NCBI RefSeq assembly: GCF_900142215.1
Contig: NZ_FRAC01000007.1
Coordinates: 546,412-610,411 of the forward strand
Direction: 5' to 3'
From: Anaerocolumna jejuensis DSM 15929
Lineage (GTDB): Bacteria > Bacillota > Clostridia > Lachnospirales > Lachnospiraceae
DNA length: 64,000 nucleotides
Shown: in pieces, positions 1 through 8,320 of the stretch
How positions within the stretch are numbered: the stretch's first letter is position 1
How the letters are laid out: the number at the start of each line of letters is the position of its first letter
The notes under the pieces: generated by a model
What the model was told of the DNA's origin: nothing
Databases searched by the model: none
The model's input: the letters and a program-made list of their open reading frames with translations, nothing else
Position numbers and translations under genes: made by a program

Positions 1-989
1 TCCTGGGCGGGAAATGCGATAGGGCTGTCTTTGATATCCTTATCCTTGATTAATTCCCTGGCAGCTTTATTGGGAGTAGAGTAAGTAATGTAATTAAAGT
101 TCTTAAGGGCAATTTCAGGGTCGCACATGAAGTTAATCCATTTTTCTGCATATTCCTTGTTGGGGGCATTTTTGGGAATAACCCATCCGTCTATCCATAC
201 ATTGGAGCCTTCCTTTGGAACGACATATTCAAGGTCAGGATTTTCACGCTGTGTAAAGATAGCTTCTCCGGAATAGATAACACCGATTGGATTGTCGCCG
301 CCGATCATCTTATCTCTTACCTGGTCCACTACATAAGCATCCACCAGAGGCTTTTGCGCCTGTAATAGTTTTTTTGCTTCCTCTATCTGCGCTTCGTCCG
401 TTGTATTAATAGAGTAGCCAAGATAGCTTAAAGCAATGGCAAAAGCATCTCTTACACTGTTAATCATTAAGAGGTCGCCGGTATAGCCGTTTCTTTTGAT
501 AAAATCCTTATCAAAGAGGGCACCCCAGCTGTCAATGGGCTCCTTGATCATGGTTTTATTATAAAGGATTCCCACGGTGCCCCAGCAGTAGGGAACACTG
601 TATTGGTTGCCCGGGTCGAACTGCTCCGCGCTTTTCAGATAGGCAGGGTCAATATTCTTGATATTCGGGACATTGTTGTAATCTATCTTGGTAAGGAGGC
701 CTTCACCAATCATCTTTTCAATCATATAGTCGGAAGGACATACCACGTCATATTTCTGGGAACCGGTCTTTATAACAGGATACATATCTTCATTCTGCTC
801 GAAGTAGCTCATAACGACCTTAATTCCGGTTTCTTTTTCAAAGAGCTTTACGACATCAGGATCTATATATTCACCCCAGTTATAAACCAAAATCTTTGGG
901 GTATTATTTTTGGAACAGCCGGTTATAACTCCTGTGCTGGTCAGGATAAGACTGCATAGAAGCAGCAGGGCGGTTATTCTTTTCATCAT
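1..989 (-). CDS. potD: Spermidine/putrescine ABC transporter substrate-binding lipoprotein PotD (3' end beyond window)
   Basis: The reverse strand reads as a polyamine-binding lipoprotein that would capture spermidine or putrescine outside the membrane and deliver it to PotABC. It starts with a short basic N-terminus and a hydrophobic leader ending in the lipobox-like VITGCS, followed by KILVYNWGEYID, the typical start of mature PotD. Later segments such as YDVVCPSDYMIEKM and YSVPYCWGTVGILYNK are also family-typical. The start is one of two adjacent ATGs (989 or 986) behind GGAG; I chose the upstream one. The gene runs off the left edge, so the C-terminus is not seen. It is the last gene of the potABC operon, 39 bp after potC. 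Identification is firm; the exact polyamine preference is not readable. Confidence 0.93.
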   Translation of the reverse strand, partial: MMKRITALLLLCSLILTSTGVITGCSKNNTPKILVYNWGEYIDPDVVKLFEKETGIKVVMSYFEQNEDMYPVIKTGSQKYDVVCPSDYMIEKMIGEGLLTKIDYNNVPNIKNIDPAYLKSAEQFDPGNQYSVPYCWGTVGILYNKTMIKEPIDSWGALFDKDFIKRNGYTGDLLMINSVRDAFAIALSYLGYSINTTDEAQIEEAKKLLQAQKPLVDAYVVDQVRDKMIGGDNPIGVIYSGEAIFTQRENPDLEYVVPKEGSNVWIDGWVIPKNAPNKEYAEKWINFMCDPEIALKNFNYITYSTPNKAARELIKDKDIKDSPIAFPAQ

Positions 990-1028
990 TGACTCCTTTC
1001 GAGAACATCAAACTTTCATTTACTTTAA

Positions 1029-1823
1029 TCAGGCATTTCCATAGGACTTTTCACCATGCTCCTTGTCTTTTCTGCGGTTGATCAGCACTAAAAGAATCAG
1101 GATACTGATAAAGAGAAGAGTGGAAAGGGCATACATTTCCGGCTTGATTCCTTTTCGCACTTCCGTGTAAATAATCGTGGAAAGGGTATCAAAGCCTGCG
1201 CCTTTTGTAAAATAAGTAATTACAAAATCATCCAGGGACATGGTAAAGGCTAAAAGGAAGCCGGAGAGAATACCTGGAAAGATATCCGGCAGTATAATCT
1301 TAAAAAAGGCATAAGATTTTGTAGCCCCTAAATCCAGGGCAGCCTCATAGATACTGGTATTCTGCCTGGTAAGTCTTGGCATGACGCTTAAGATGACATA
1401 AGGGATATTAAAGGTTATATGAGATAACAGCACACTGGAAATACTTAAGGGGTAATTCAGTGCGATAAATAACAGCATCAGGGAAATACCCGTTACAATA
1501 TCCGCATTCATCATAGGAACATTGGAGATTCCTAAAAGAATTGTCTTGGGAACCTTTCTCATATTGTTAATGGCAAGGCAGGCACAGGTACCGATAACGG
1601 CAGCGATAAAAGCCGACAGCAAGGCGATGATCAGGGTATTGGTAAGTGCCTCCATAATCGCTTCATCCTGGAACAGATTGCGGTACCAGGTGAAGGTAAA
1701 TCCGCCCCATCTGGAACGGGACTTGGATTTATTAAAGGACAGTATAATAAGGATGAAGATGGGGGCATATAAAAACAACAGAATCAGCCCCAAATAAAAA
1801 CGGGAAAAGAATTTCTTTACCAT
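1029..1823 (-). CDS. potC: Spermidine/putrescine ABC transporter permease PotC
   Basis: This 264-residue integral membrane protein is one of the two permeases of the polyamine importer. It has about six hydrophobic segments, the first at residues 9-29, and the EAA-type coupling loop around EAALDLGATKSYAFFKIILPDI, which contacts the PotA ATPase. Length matches PotC (about 260). The start overlaps the 3' end of potB by 7 bp, so the two are probably translationally coupled. It belongs to the regulator-potA-potB-potC-potD minus-strand operon. Paralogous permeases for other substrates exist, but the neighbouring PotA and PotD make polyamine uptake by far the best reading. Confidence 0.94.
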   Translation of the reverse strand: MVKKFFSRFYLGLILLFLYAPIFILIILSFNKSKSRSRWGGFTFTWYRNLFQDEAIMEALTNTLIIALLSAFIAAVIGTCACLAINNMRKVPKTILLGISNVPMMNADIVTGISLMLLFIALNYPLSISSVLLSHITFNIPYVILSVMPRLTRQNTSIYEAALDLGATKSYAFFKIILPDIFPGILSGFLLAFTMSLDDFVITYFTKGAGFDTLSTIIYTEVRKGIKPEMYALSTLLFISILILLVLINRRKDKEHGEKSYGNA

Positions 1824-2635
1824 ATATTCTTACCCTCCGATTCCTTGTCATATTTGGTAAGGATAGCCATGCTGAGGAGAATGAATACCATGAGCACCAA
1901 AGACAGGCCAGAGCCGGTATGCCAGTTGTTTACTGTTTTGAACTGCTGCTCGATGATGTTTCCGATCAGGACTACCTTGCTGCCACCAAGAATATCCGAT
2001 ATAACGAAGGTGGTCAGAGACGGCACAAATACCATGGTAATGCCGCTGACAACCCCTGGTAAGGAAAGGGGCAGGATTACCTTCAGAAAGGTCATGAAGG
2101 AACCGGCACCTAAGTCCCTGGCTGCATTGACATAATCATCGCTTATTTTAGACAGTGAATTATAAATGGGAAGTATCATAAAGGGCAGAAAATTATAAAC
2201 CATACCGAATATAATGGCTCCCGGCGTATTTATCAGTTCAAGGGCGGGCAGATGGAGGAACTTCAAAAAGGTATTGATAACCCCGGTCTTCTCCAGAATG
2301 TTCTGCCATGCCAGTGTCCTTAACAGGAAATTCATCCACATGGGAAGAATAAATATCATAATTATAAAGGAATTGCTCTTCAATTTCATTCCATGGAGGA
2401 TTAAGGACAGAGGATAAGCCAATAGCAGGCATATTACCGTACTGACAATGGAAAGCTCCAGGGAAAGCCATAGGGACTGCAGGTTGATAGGGTCTGTTAT
2501 CAGAGCCAGATTACTCAGGGTGAAGCCTCCCCCCTCTGCGGTAAAACCATAGTATATTATGATAAAGAGAGGAACAATAACAAATATACCCATCCAGATG
2601 GTGTAGGGATAGGAAAGCCATTTCTTAGTATTCAT
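1817..2635 (-). CDS. potB: Spermidine/putrescine ABC transporter permease PotB
   Basis: This permease of about 272 residues is the partner of PotC in the polyamine channel. It carries multiple transmembrane segments and the coupling loop NAARDLGAGSFMTFLKVILPLSLPG. An upstream ATG at 2656 exists in frame, but the ATG at 2635 (MNTKKWLSYPY) has GAGGAGG twelve bases upstream and overlaps the potA stop (ATGAATACTAA), which argues for translational coupling; I prefer 2635. Its 3' end overlaps potC by 7 bp. Confidence 0.93.
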   Translation of the reverse strand: MNTKKWLSYPYTIWMGIFVIVPLFIIIYYGFTAEGGGFTLSNLALITDPINLQSLWLSLELSIVSTVICLLLAYPLSLILHGMKLKSNSFIIMIFILPMWMNFLLRTLAWQNILEKTGVINTFLKFLHLPALELINTPGAIIFGMVYNFLPFMILPIYNSLSKISDDYVNAARDLGAGSFMTFLKVILPLSLPGVVSGITMVFVPSLTTFVISDILGGSKVVLIGNIIEQQFKTVNNWHTGSGLSLVLMVFILLSMAILTKYDKESEGKNIW

Positions 2636-3704
2636 CCGGTGCCACAGCCTCCTCATCCTCTGATTGAGGTTTATTCATAATGTGAATGTCAAAGGGATCC
2701 ACTTTAATACCAACCTTGCTTCCTACGGGAAAGAGGTCCGTACTGTGAACAAGCCATTCATGACCGCCTGCAAGTACCTCCATCTCATAGTGGACACCTT
2801 TGAATATCAGAGAGGTAACCACACCGTTAAGGGCAGCTTCTCCGTCCTTTACAAGGTCGATATCCTCCGGCCTGATTACAACGTCCACAGGCTGGTTCTT
2901 GCCAAAGCCCTTATCCACACAAGGAAATTTTGTTCCGAGTATATTTACAAGCCCATCCTCAATCATAATGGAAGAGAGGATGTTGCTTTCACCGATAAAG
3001 TCGGCGACAAAGGCATTTTGAGGCTCGTTATATATCATTTCGGGAGAGCCTATCTGCTGGATATAGCCCTGGTTCATGACAACAATCGTGTCGGACATGG
3101 TAAGGGCCTCCTCCTGGTCATGGGTTACATAGATGAAGGTAATACCAAGTTCATTTTTCAGACGGATAAGCTCATACTGCATATCCTGTCGGAGCTTTAA
3201 GTCCAAGGCTCCCAACGGCTCATCCAGTAAAAGTACCTTCGGCTCATTCACAATGGCTCTGGCAATGGCAATACGCTGCTGCTGTCCGCCGCTCAGGGAT
3301 TCGGGACTGCGGTTTTCATAGCCGTCCAGATTAACAAGCTTTAGGGCATATTTTATCTTATCCTGTATGTAGGATTTGCTTTTCCTCTTGATTTTTAGTC
3401 CAAAGGCAATATTCTCCGCTATGCTCATATGGGGAAAAAGAGCATACTTTTGAAATACTGTGTTTAACTGCCTTTCGTTGGGCGGCAGCTTTGTAATATC
3501 CTTTCCGTCAAAAATCACTTTGCCGCTGTCAGGATTCTCAAAACCGCCGATAATGCGGAGAGTTGTAGTTTTTCCGCAGCCGCTGGGACCTAGGAGGGTC
3601 AGGAATTCATTCTCCTTAATATATAAATCCAGATTATCCAAAACGACATTGTCGCCAAATTTTTTTGTTATTCCCATTAAATCAATCAGCTTACCGCCAG
3701 CCAT
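2625..3704 (-). CDS. potA: Spermidine/putrescine ABC transporter ATP-binding protein PotA
   Basis: This 359-residue cytoplasmic ATPase powers polyamine import. The Walker A motif GPSGCGKTT lies at residues 39-47, the signature LSGGQQQR at about 137-144, and Walker B with LLLDEPLGALD at about 158-168. The C-terminal third (about 280-345) is the TOBE-like regulatory domain typical of the PotA/MalK class, and the length is normal. AGGAGG lies seven bases before the ATG. It follows the XRE-cupin regulator gene by 39 bp and overlaps potB. Confidence 0.96.
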   Translation of the reverse strand: MAGGKLIDLMGITKKFGDNVVLDNLDLYIKENEFLTLLGPSGCGKTTTLRIIGGFENPDSGKVIFDGKDITKLPPNERQLNTVFQKYALFPHMSIAENIAFGLKIKRKSKSYIQDKIKYALKLVNLDGYENRSPESLSGGQQQRIAIARAIVNEPKVLLLDEPLGALDLKLRQDMQYELIRLKNELGITFIYVTHDQEEALTMSDTIVVMNQGYIQQIGSPEMIYNEPQNAFVADFIGESNILSSIMIEDGLVNILGTKFPCVDKGFGKNQPVDVVIRPEDIDLVKDGEAALNGVVTSLIFKGVHYEMEVLAGGHEWLVHSTDLFPVGSKVGIKVDPFDIHIMNKPQSEDEEAVAPDEY

Positions 3705-3743
3705 GCCAGAATCCTCCTATGTAATCATAAAAAATAGTCCGAA

Positions 3744-4283
3744 TTAAAAGCTCGGGGGTGTGGAAATCCACAACAAGCTGGCACCCTGTTTATCAGAAGC
3801 AGTGATATAGTGGTTTTTACCAGCCTTATAATAAAAGGATTCCCCTTTTTTTGCCCTGTAGGTTTTATTTCCGATATGAAGAACAATACTTCCGCTTAAG
3901 ACATATCCGAATTCCTCTCCCTCATGGGGATTGTCAGGATAGGTGGAACCGCCGGGCTCCAGGGTAAGCAGAATAGGCTCCAGCATATTCTTTTGGGCAT
4001 TGGGTATAATCCATTGTATATTGTTTTTTAATTCAGAATCATACTTTTCAAAATAGTCTGTTTTTTTAAATACTACCTGTTCGGTAGAAGTATCCGAAAA
4101 GAATTCCTCCAGATTCGTACCAAGACATTGTAAAATATCAACTAAGGTTGCAATGGAGGGACTTGTTAAATCTCTTTCCACCTGGGAGATAAAACCTTTG
4201 GATAGCTCGGCTCTGTCTGCCAGCTCCTCCTGGGTCAGATTCTTTTGTACACGGAGTTCCTTGATTTTCCCACCAATTTTCAT
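3744..4283 (-). CDS. XRE-family transcriptional regulator with C-terminal cupin (PuuR-like)
   Basis: This protein of about 179 residues has an N-terminal helix-turn-helix (LRVQKNLTQEELADRAELSKGFISQVE, residues about 10-40) and a C-terminal cupin barrel with GEEFGYVLSGSIVLHIGN and a final HYITASDKQG segment. XRE-cupin proteins such as PuuR sense small ligands, often polyamines, and sit beside the transport genes they control. It leads the potABCD operon here, so control of polyamine uptake is the natural inference. The start at 4283 is chosen because GGGAG lies five bases upstream; the in-frame ATG at 4313 has no ribosome binding site. Confidence 0.88.
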   Translation of the reverse strand: MKIGGKIKELRVQKNLTQEELADRAELSKGFISQVERDLTSPSIATLVDILQCLGTNLEEFFSDTSTEQVVFKKTDYFEKYDSELKNNIQWIIPNAQKNMLEPILLTLEPGGSTYPDNPHEGEEFGYVLSGSIVLHIGNKTYRAKKGESFYYKAGKNHYITASDKQGASLLWISTPPSF

Positions 4284-4500
4284 ACTGACTCCCATCTGTG
4301 CGCCGTGGCACATGTATAATCAGGATTACAACATACTCATTTATGCTGTTTTCCCACTCAAACCGGTATGATGCCGCCTTGCAGTATTTCAAATAATATG
4401 GAAAGAAGTCTGAAGGAGTACCCTCATCGCTCATTGTGGAGAACTTCTGTGATGAGATGCTTCTTCCTTGTCTACTTTCCTTAATAAAATTAAACTCAAA

Positions 4501-4517
4501 GTTTAGTGTTGCTAAAC
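4501..4517. promoter_or_regulatory. Putative operator palindrome upstream of the pot regulator
   Basis: The sequence GTTTAG-TGTTG-CTAAAC is a 6-bp inverted repeat with a 5-bp centre in the AT-rich region upstream of the XRE-cupin gene. It is a plausible autoregulatory operator for that protein; this is inferred from position and symmetry only. Confidence 0.35.
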
Positions 4518-4676
4518 AACATCATCATAATTATACACGGAATTAGTCCTATGTCAATGGGTTATTTATTTTTATACAGAAAAATGAATAGGATAAGAAA
4601 ATAATGGAAAAAAGAAAAATTATCAGTATTTAAAATGACAGTATCTGAAAGGCCCCTTTGGGGAGAAAAGTGATAT

Positions 4677-4732
4677 TAAAATGGCCCTATAAAGGAACTT
4701 TGCTGATTGTCCACTTTATAGGGTCCATTTTA
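4677..4732 (-). terminator. Hairpin terminator after aroC-bioY
   Basis: A long stem pairs ATGGCCCTATAAAG with CTTTATAGGGTCCAT (one bulge) around an 18-base loop, 45 bases beyond the bioY stop. On the minus strand it is followed by TTTTAATATC. The rest of the 494-bp gap from 4284 to 4777 shows no gene. Confidence 0.65.
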
Positions 4733-4777
4733 TATGCCTCCGGAAGAAGGCATTTTGAATCAATAGAATAAACGGGT

Positions 4778-5311
4778 CTAATAACGGGAGGGTGACAGAT
4801 TTGACAATATTTTATATACCTCCCTGCCAAGAGTGATGGCAAGTACAGTAGTTACAAGGTCCTTTGCAAGCATAAGGGGAACGGAAGGCAAAATCCATGT
4901 ACCGGTGACGCGGTAATATTCAAAGAGCCCAAGGGCATGGCATACCAGCAGTCCGCAGATACTAAAGAAAACATTGGCATAGTAGGGCTTTTTGCTGCCT
5001 AATCCGGTAAGGTATACCATGGGAAGAAATCCTATCAGATAACCGCCGGTAGGACCAACCAGAGTATCCAGACCGCCTCCAAAATTAGCGAAGACAGGGA
5101 TTCCCACCACACCCATTAACAGGTATAACAGAACAGAGAGGAGTCCTGATTTTCGCCCCAGGATAGCACCGATCAAAACGATACCAAAGGTTTGCAGGGT
5201 TATGGGGATTCCCCCGGGAAGCATAAAGGAAATCTGTGACAATATGGATAAAATAGCTGTAAAAAGCGCAATTTTAACCATTTCCTGAGTCGTTATAAAC
5301 GTTCGTTTCAT
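4778..5311 (-). CDS. bioY: Biotin transporter BioY (ECF S-component)
   Basis: BioY is the membrane S-component that binds biotin and, with the shared ECF energizing module, imports it. The 177-residue protein is strongly hydrophobic with about six membrane helices and family landmarks GGIPITLQTFGIVLIGAILG and GPTGGYLIGFLPMVYLTG. No ECF ATPase or EcfT gene is nearby, so it presumably uses the shared module encoded elsewhere. It starts nine bases after the aroC stop and is probably co-transcribed with it, an unusual partner since chorismate synthesis is unrelated to biotin. The ribosome binding site is weak (AGGTTT), again suggesting coupling to aroC. Confidence 0.93.
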   Translation of the reverse strand: MKRTFITTQEMVKIALFTAILSILSQISFMLPGGIPITLQTFGIVLIGAILGRKSGLLSVLLYLLMGVVGIPVFANFGGGLDTLVGPTGGYLIGFLPMVYLTGLGSKKPYYANVFFSICGLLVCHALGLFEYYRVTGTWILPSVPLMLAKDLVTTVLAITLGREVYKILSNLSPSRY

Positions 5312-5320
5312 CTTTTAAAC

Positions 5321-6427
5321 CTATTCTTTCTGAAAAAATTTAACAATAGAATCCATTTTCGAGGTCATGCTCATGAAAAGCATGTCTACTAAAGTAATAG
5401 CAGCCATTGCTTCCACTACCACGACAGCTCTTGGAACAATAACCGGGTCATGACGGCCCTTAATATTGATGTTGATATTTTCTCCTGCCTTGTTAATGGT
5501 TCTTTGGGTACTGGCAATAGAAGCGGTGGGTTTTACTGCGGCACGGAAGACAATCTCGGAGCCGTCACTGATACCGCCAAGTATTCCGCCGGCATGGTTG
5601 CTTAGCTTGGTCACCTTGCCGTTATCCGTATACAGGAAGGGGTCATTATTTTCCATACCGGTTTTTTCCGCCGCCTGAAAGCCTGAACCAAATTCAATTG
5701 CTTTAACGGCACCGATGGAGAGAATCGCTTTTCCAAGGTTGGCATCCAGCTTATCAAAGACCGGCTCCCCGATACCTGCCGGAACGCCTGAAATAATACA
5801 TTCGATAACACCGCCCACAGAATTGAGCTCCTTCATTTTTTCCTGCATCAGTATTTCCGCAGCTGCAGAAGCCTCCATATCAGGCATATAAAATGGACTT
5901 GTTAGAATGTTATCCTTATTGCATTTTGCATAATCAATAGAGACATTGCCAATGGACTTCGTATAAGCGCAGACAGTGATTCCAAGATCTTTTAAGATGG
6001 AAGAAGCAATAGCCCCTGCGGCTACCCTTCCGATGGTCTCCCTGCCGGAGGACCTGCCGCCTCCTCTGTAATCACGAAAACCATACTTGGCATCATAGGT
6101 ATAATCTGCATGCCCCGGCCGGTAGTAGCCTGCTATTTCCGAATAATCCCTGGATATCTGATTGGTATTCATAACTGCCAGAGATATAGGGGTTCCAGTG
6201 GTTCTGCCTTCAAACACACCGGATAATATCTGAACGGCATCTGCCTCATTTCTTTGAGTCGTATATTTTGTCTGTCCGGGACGCCTTCTGTCAAGGAATA
6301 CCTGGATTGCTTCTTCGTTAAGTGCCAGACCTGCCGGGCATCCGTCTATTATTGCACCAATTCCCTGGCCGTGGGACTCTCCCCAGGTCGTAACCCGAAA
6401 CATGGAACCATATGTTGAACCAGCCAT
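5321..6427 (-). CDS. aroC: Chorismate synthase
   Basis: AroC converts 5-enolpyruvylshikimate-3-phosphate to chorismate using reduced FMN, the last shikimate-pathway step. The product of about 368 residues begins MAGSTYGSMFRVTTWGESHG and contains the three family signatures: GESHG near the N-terminus, the GGRSSGRETIGRVAAGA region, and RHDPVIVPRAVVVVEAM near the C-terminus. An in-frame upstream ATG exists at 6538, but GAGG five bases before 6427 and the conserved N-terminus fix the start there. It is monocistronic with bioY; no other shikimate genes are close. Confidence 0.97.
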   Translation of the reverse strand: MAGSTYGSMFRVTTWGESHGQGIGAIIDGCPAGLALNEEAIQVFLDRRRPGQTKYTTQRNEADAVQILSGVFEGRTTGTPISLAVMNTNQISRDYSEIAGYYRPGHADYTYDAKYGFRDYRGGGRSSGRETIGRVAAGAIASSILKDLGITVCAYTKSIGNVSIDYAKCNKDNILTSPFYMPDMEASAAAEILMQEKMKELNSVGGVIECIISGVPAGIGEPVFDKLDANLGKAILSIGAVKAIEFGSGFQAAEKTGMENNDPFLYTDNGKVTKLSNHAGGILGGISDGSEIVFRAAVKPTASIASTQRTINKAGENININIKGRHDPVIVPRAVVVVEAMAAITLVDMLFMSMTSKMDSIVKFFQKE

Positions 6428-6692
6428 ATTAACCTCTTTCCGATATAAACAGCTATATCCATAAATATTTTCCTTAGTATATAAGAAAACTCTATTTTTA
6501 TCAATATCTTTTGAGGACATTTTAAAAATACAATTCATATATTGTAATGATTGGGAAAGAAATAGTCAAAGAATAATTTCCAAGGTACCAGGTTAACGTC
6601 TTTTATTCTAATAAGTCTGTAATATTCAAAAACATTCTTTTTCTCCGGCTATTTTAGGGCGTTATAAAAGTATAATTTACAAGGAGGTAATC

Positions 6693-6923
6693 ATGCCAAA
6701 TTATTATGCAAACAGAGGAAATGATAATAAGAGAGGAAATAGCAGTAATGAGAATATCCGTAATACGGATTATTCATATATGGAGCAAAAAAATGAGAGG
6801 GTTGAAAAATCTTCAAAAGATTTAATTATAGACGGCAATTCGGTTTATGAAATAGACCCGGATTGTTTTGAAAAGGTTAAACAGCGCAGGCAGAATTCCA
6901 GGCAGGATTGGAACAGGAGATAG
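6693..6923 (+). CDS. Small hydrophilic hypothetical protein
   Basis: This 76-residue protein is rich in Asn, Arg, Ser and Lys, with no membrane segment or recognised domain. AAGGAGG lies five bases before the ATG, a TATAAT-like -10 sits just upstream, and a perfect terminator follows, so it is a genuine monocistronic gene. The low-complexity N-terminus (NRGNDNKRGNSSNEN) suggests a disordered protein. I do not recognise its family. Small hydrophilic proteins of this kind are often spore-associated in Clostridia, but nothing in the sequence proves that here. Confidence 0.7.
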   Translation: MPNYYANRGNDNKRGNSSNENIRNTDYSYMEQKNERVEKSSKDLIIDGNSVYEIDPDCFEKVKQRRQNSRQDWNRR

Positions 6924-6933
6924 TTATTCTATT

Positions 6934-6970
6934 AAAGCAGTATCCCGGGCATGCCTGGGATACTGCTTTT
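6934..6970 (+). terminator. Rho-independent terminator after the 76-residue gene
   Basis: AAAGCAGTATCCC pairs with GGGATACTGCTTT, continued inside by GGCATGCC, and ends in TTTT. It lies ten bases after the stop codon. Confidence 0.85.
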
Positions 6971-6984
6971 AAGAGGGCAGAATC

Positions 6985-7010
6985 AGAAAAAGCTGCCCTA
7001 GGGCAGCTCT
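6985..7010 (-). terminator. Rho-independent terminator for the Cys/Gly-rich gene
   Basis: The perfect palindrome AGCTGCCCTAGGGCAGCT is followed on the minus strand by TTTTTC, 35 bases beyond the stop of the minus-strand gene at 7046. Confidence 0.75.
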
Positions 7011-7045
7011 TCTGGTTTGATGTAGTTTCTAATGATAAATAGTAA

Positions 7046-7264
7046 TTAGAAGGAGTTTCCGCATAAGCAAAGGATTAAGATAATCCAGATGATAGATCCG
7101 CAGCCATCGTTGCCGCCACATCCGCATCCATTGTTAAAACCGCCTCCAAAAAATCCGTTACCACCGCTACCACAGCAAAATAATAGGATAATAATGATCC
7201 ATATGCTGTTATTATTACCGCATCCGCATCCACTACCGCAGTTTGTTGCTGCTAAATCACTCAT
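7046..7264 (-). CDS. Gly/Cys-rich small membrane-like protein (chorion class high-cysteine type)
   Basis: This 72-residue protein alternates CG-rich clusters (CGSGCGCGNNN, GGGFNNGCGCGGNDGCG) with two short hydrophobic stretches, SIWIIIILLFCCG and SIIWIILILCLCG. It resembles the short proteins annotated in Lachnospiraceae as chorion class high-cysteine HCB protein 13, a name based on composition rather than function. GGAGG with good spacing precedes the ATG and a terminator follows, so it is expressed as a single gene. The duplicated IWIIIL-C arrangement looks like an internal repeat. Function is unknown; a cell-surface or spore-coat cross-linked protein or a metal-binding peptide would fit the cysteines. 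Confidence 0.7.
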   Translation of the reverse strand: MSDLAATNCGSGCGCGNNNSIWIIIILLFCCGSGGNGFFGGGFNNGCGCGGNDGCGSIIWIILILCLCGNSF

Positions 7265-7520
7265 GTAAGAGCCTCCAATTTGTTATTACAATGTATCATA
7301 TGAAATTGAGCTTGCCCTATTTCCTATATTTACGCTAGAAATTGTTGAGCTTTTTCGACATAATTCAGAAGGAAAAGGGAGACTGAAAAATTGGTTCGGG
7401 TGTTATAAGTTAATCTCAATAAACATGGCAAATATATCAGTTTAAAGTTGTACCTTCTTAACTGTAATGCTATAATTTTTATAATAAAATAAAATTTTGG
7501 AATTCAGGAAAGGGGTTATT

Positions 7521-8063
7521 ATGAGAATAAACGCAGAAGATACTATGGCTTTGGTTATTGATGTACAGGAAAGATTGGTTCCCGCAATGAAAAACAGTAT
7601 GGAGTGTGTCCGTAATATAAAACTGTTAACAGAAGGTCTTACGCAGCTTCACATTCCTTTTTTCATGACCCAGCAGTACACAAAGGGGCTTGGCATGACA
7701 GTGCCTGAAATCCAGGAAGACAGGGAGCCTTTTTCCTATTATGAAAAAATATCTTTCAGCTGTTATGAAAACGAAGAAATAAAGGAAAGCATTCAAAAGC
7801 AGCAGCGAAAAAATATCATAATCTGCGGAATAGAAGCACATATCTGTGTCCTGCAGACGGCAGTGGACCTGCAGGCAGCAGGCTATCAGACAATTGCAGT
7901 AACTAACTGTATTGATTCCAGAAAGGAAGAGGATAAGGCAGAAGCCTTAAAACGCTTTGCCTATGAAGGAATAATGACAGCCACCTATGAGTCAATCCTG
8001 TTCGAGCTGACCCGAAGGGCAGGAAGTGATACTTTTAAATCCATCTCCAGGTTAATTAAATAA
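7521..8063 (+). CDS. Isochorismatase-family cysteine hydrolase
   Basis: This protein of about 180 residues belongs to the isochorismatase-like hydrolases (YcaC and nicotinamidase relatives). With the start at 7521 the catalytic triad is visible as Asp14 (VIDVQE), Lys76 (YEKISFS) and Cys109 (GIEAHICVLQT). The start at 7521 is chosen because GGAAAGGGG lies five bases upstream; the in-frame upstream start at 7497 has none. It stands alone between unrelated genes, so the substrate cannot be inferred. The family includes amidases and true isochorismatases; the lack of siderophore genes nearby argues against the latter. Confidence 0.87.
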   Translation: MRINAEDTMALVIDVQERLVPAMKNSMECVRNIKLLTEGLTQLHIPFFMTQQYTKGLGMTVPEIQEDREPFSYYEKISFSCYENEEIKESIQKQQRKNIIICGIEAHICVLQTAVDLQAAGYQTIAVTNCIDSRKEEDKAEALKRFAYEGIMTATYESILFELTRRAGSDTFKSISRLIK

Positions 8064-8242
8064 GAATAACACAAACTTCACAATCATATACCTTATATAA
8101 ATTATGCCCTTTTGCGTAAATTTCCCCAAGGGAATAGATGTATAAATGGTGGGACCTGCAAAAGAAAATAGATAATTATCTAGAAAATGTACAATAATCT
8201 ATTAAATATAAAATAAAAATAAAAATAAAATAATTATAAAAA

Positions 8243-8257
8243 TGATAATCATTATTG
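8243..8257. promoter_or_regulatory. Fur box overlapping the -35 of korAB
   Basis: TGATAATCATTATTG matches the 7-1-7 Fur consensus (TGATAAT-n-ATTATCA) at 13 of 15 positions. Its right end overlaps a TTGAAA -35 element at 8255. The position would let iron-loaded Fur block transcription. Confidence 0.7.
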
Positions 8258-8284
8258 AAATTCTTAATGGAATGAGTTATAATA
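8255..8284 (+). promoter_or_regulatory. Promoter of korAB
   Basis: TTGAAA at 8255-8260 and TATAAT at 8279-8284 are separated by 18 bp, about 37 bases before the korA start codon. The rest of the 8064-8320 gap is very AT-rich and holds no gene. Confidence 0.65.
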
Positions 8285-8320
8285 ACGTAATACTAAAAAA
8301 ATAAAATAAGGAGGAAAACT

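Noticed and set aside
603..959. Plus-strand ORF of 118 codons inside potD
   Set aside because: It is antisense to clear PotD coding sequence and has no ribosome binding site.
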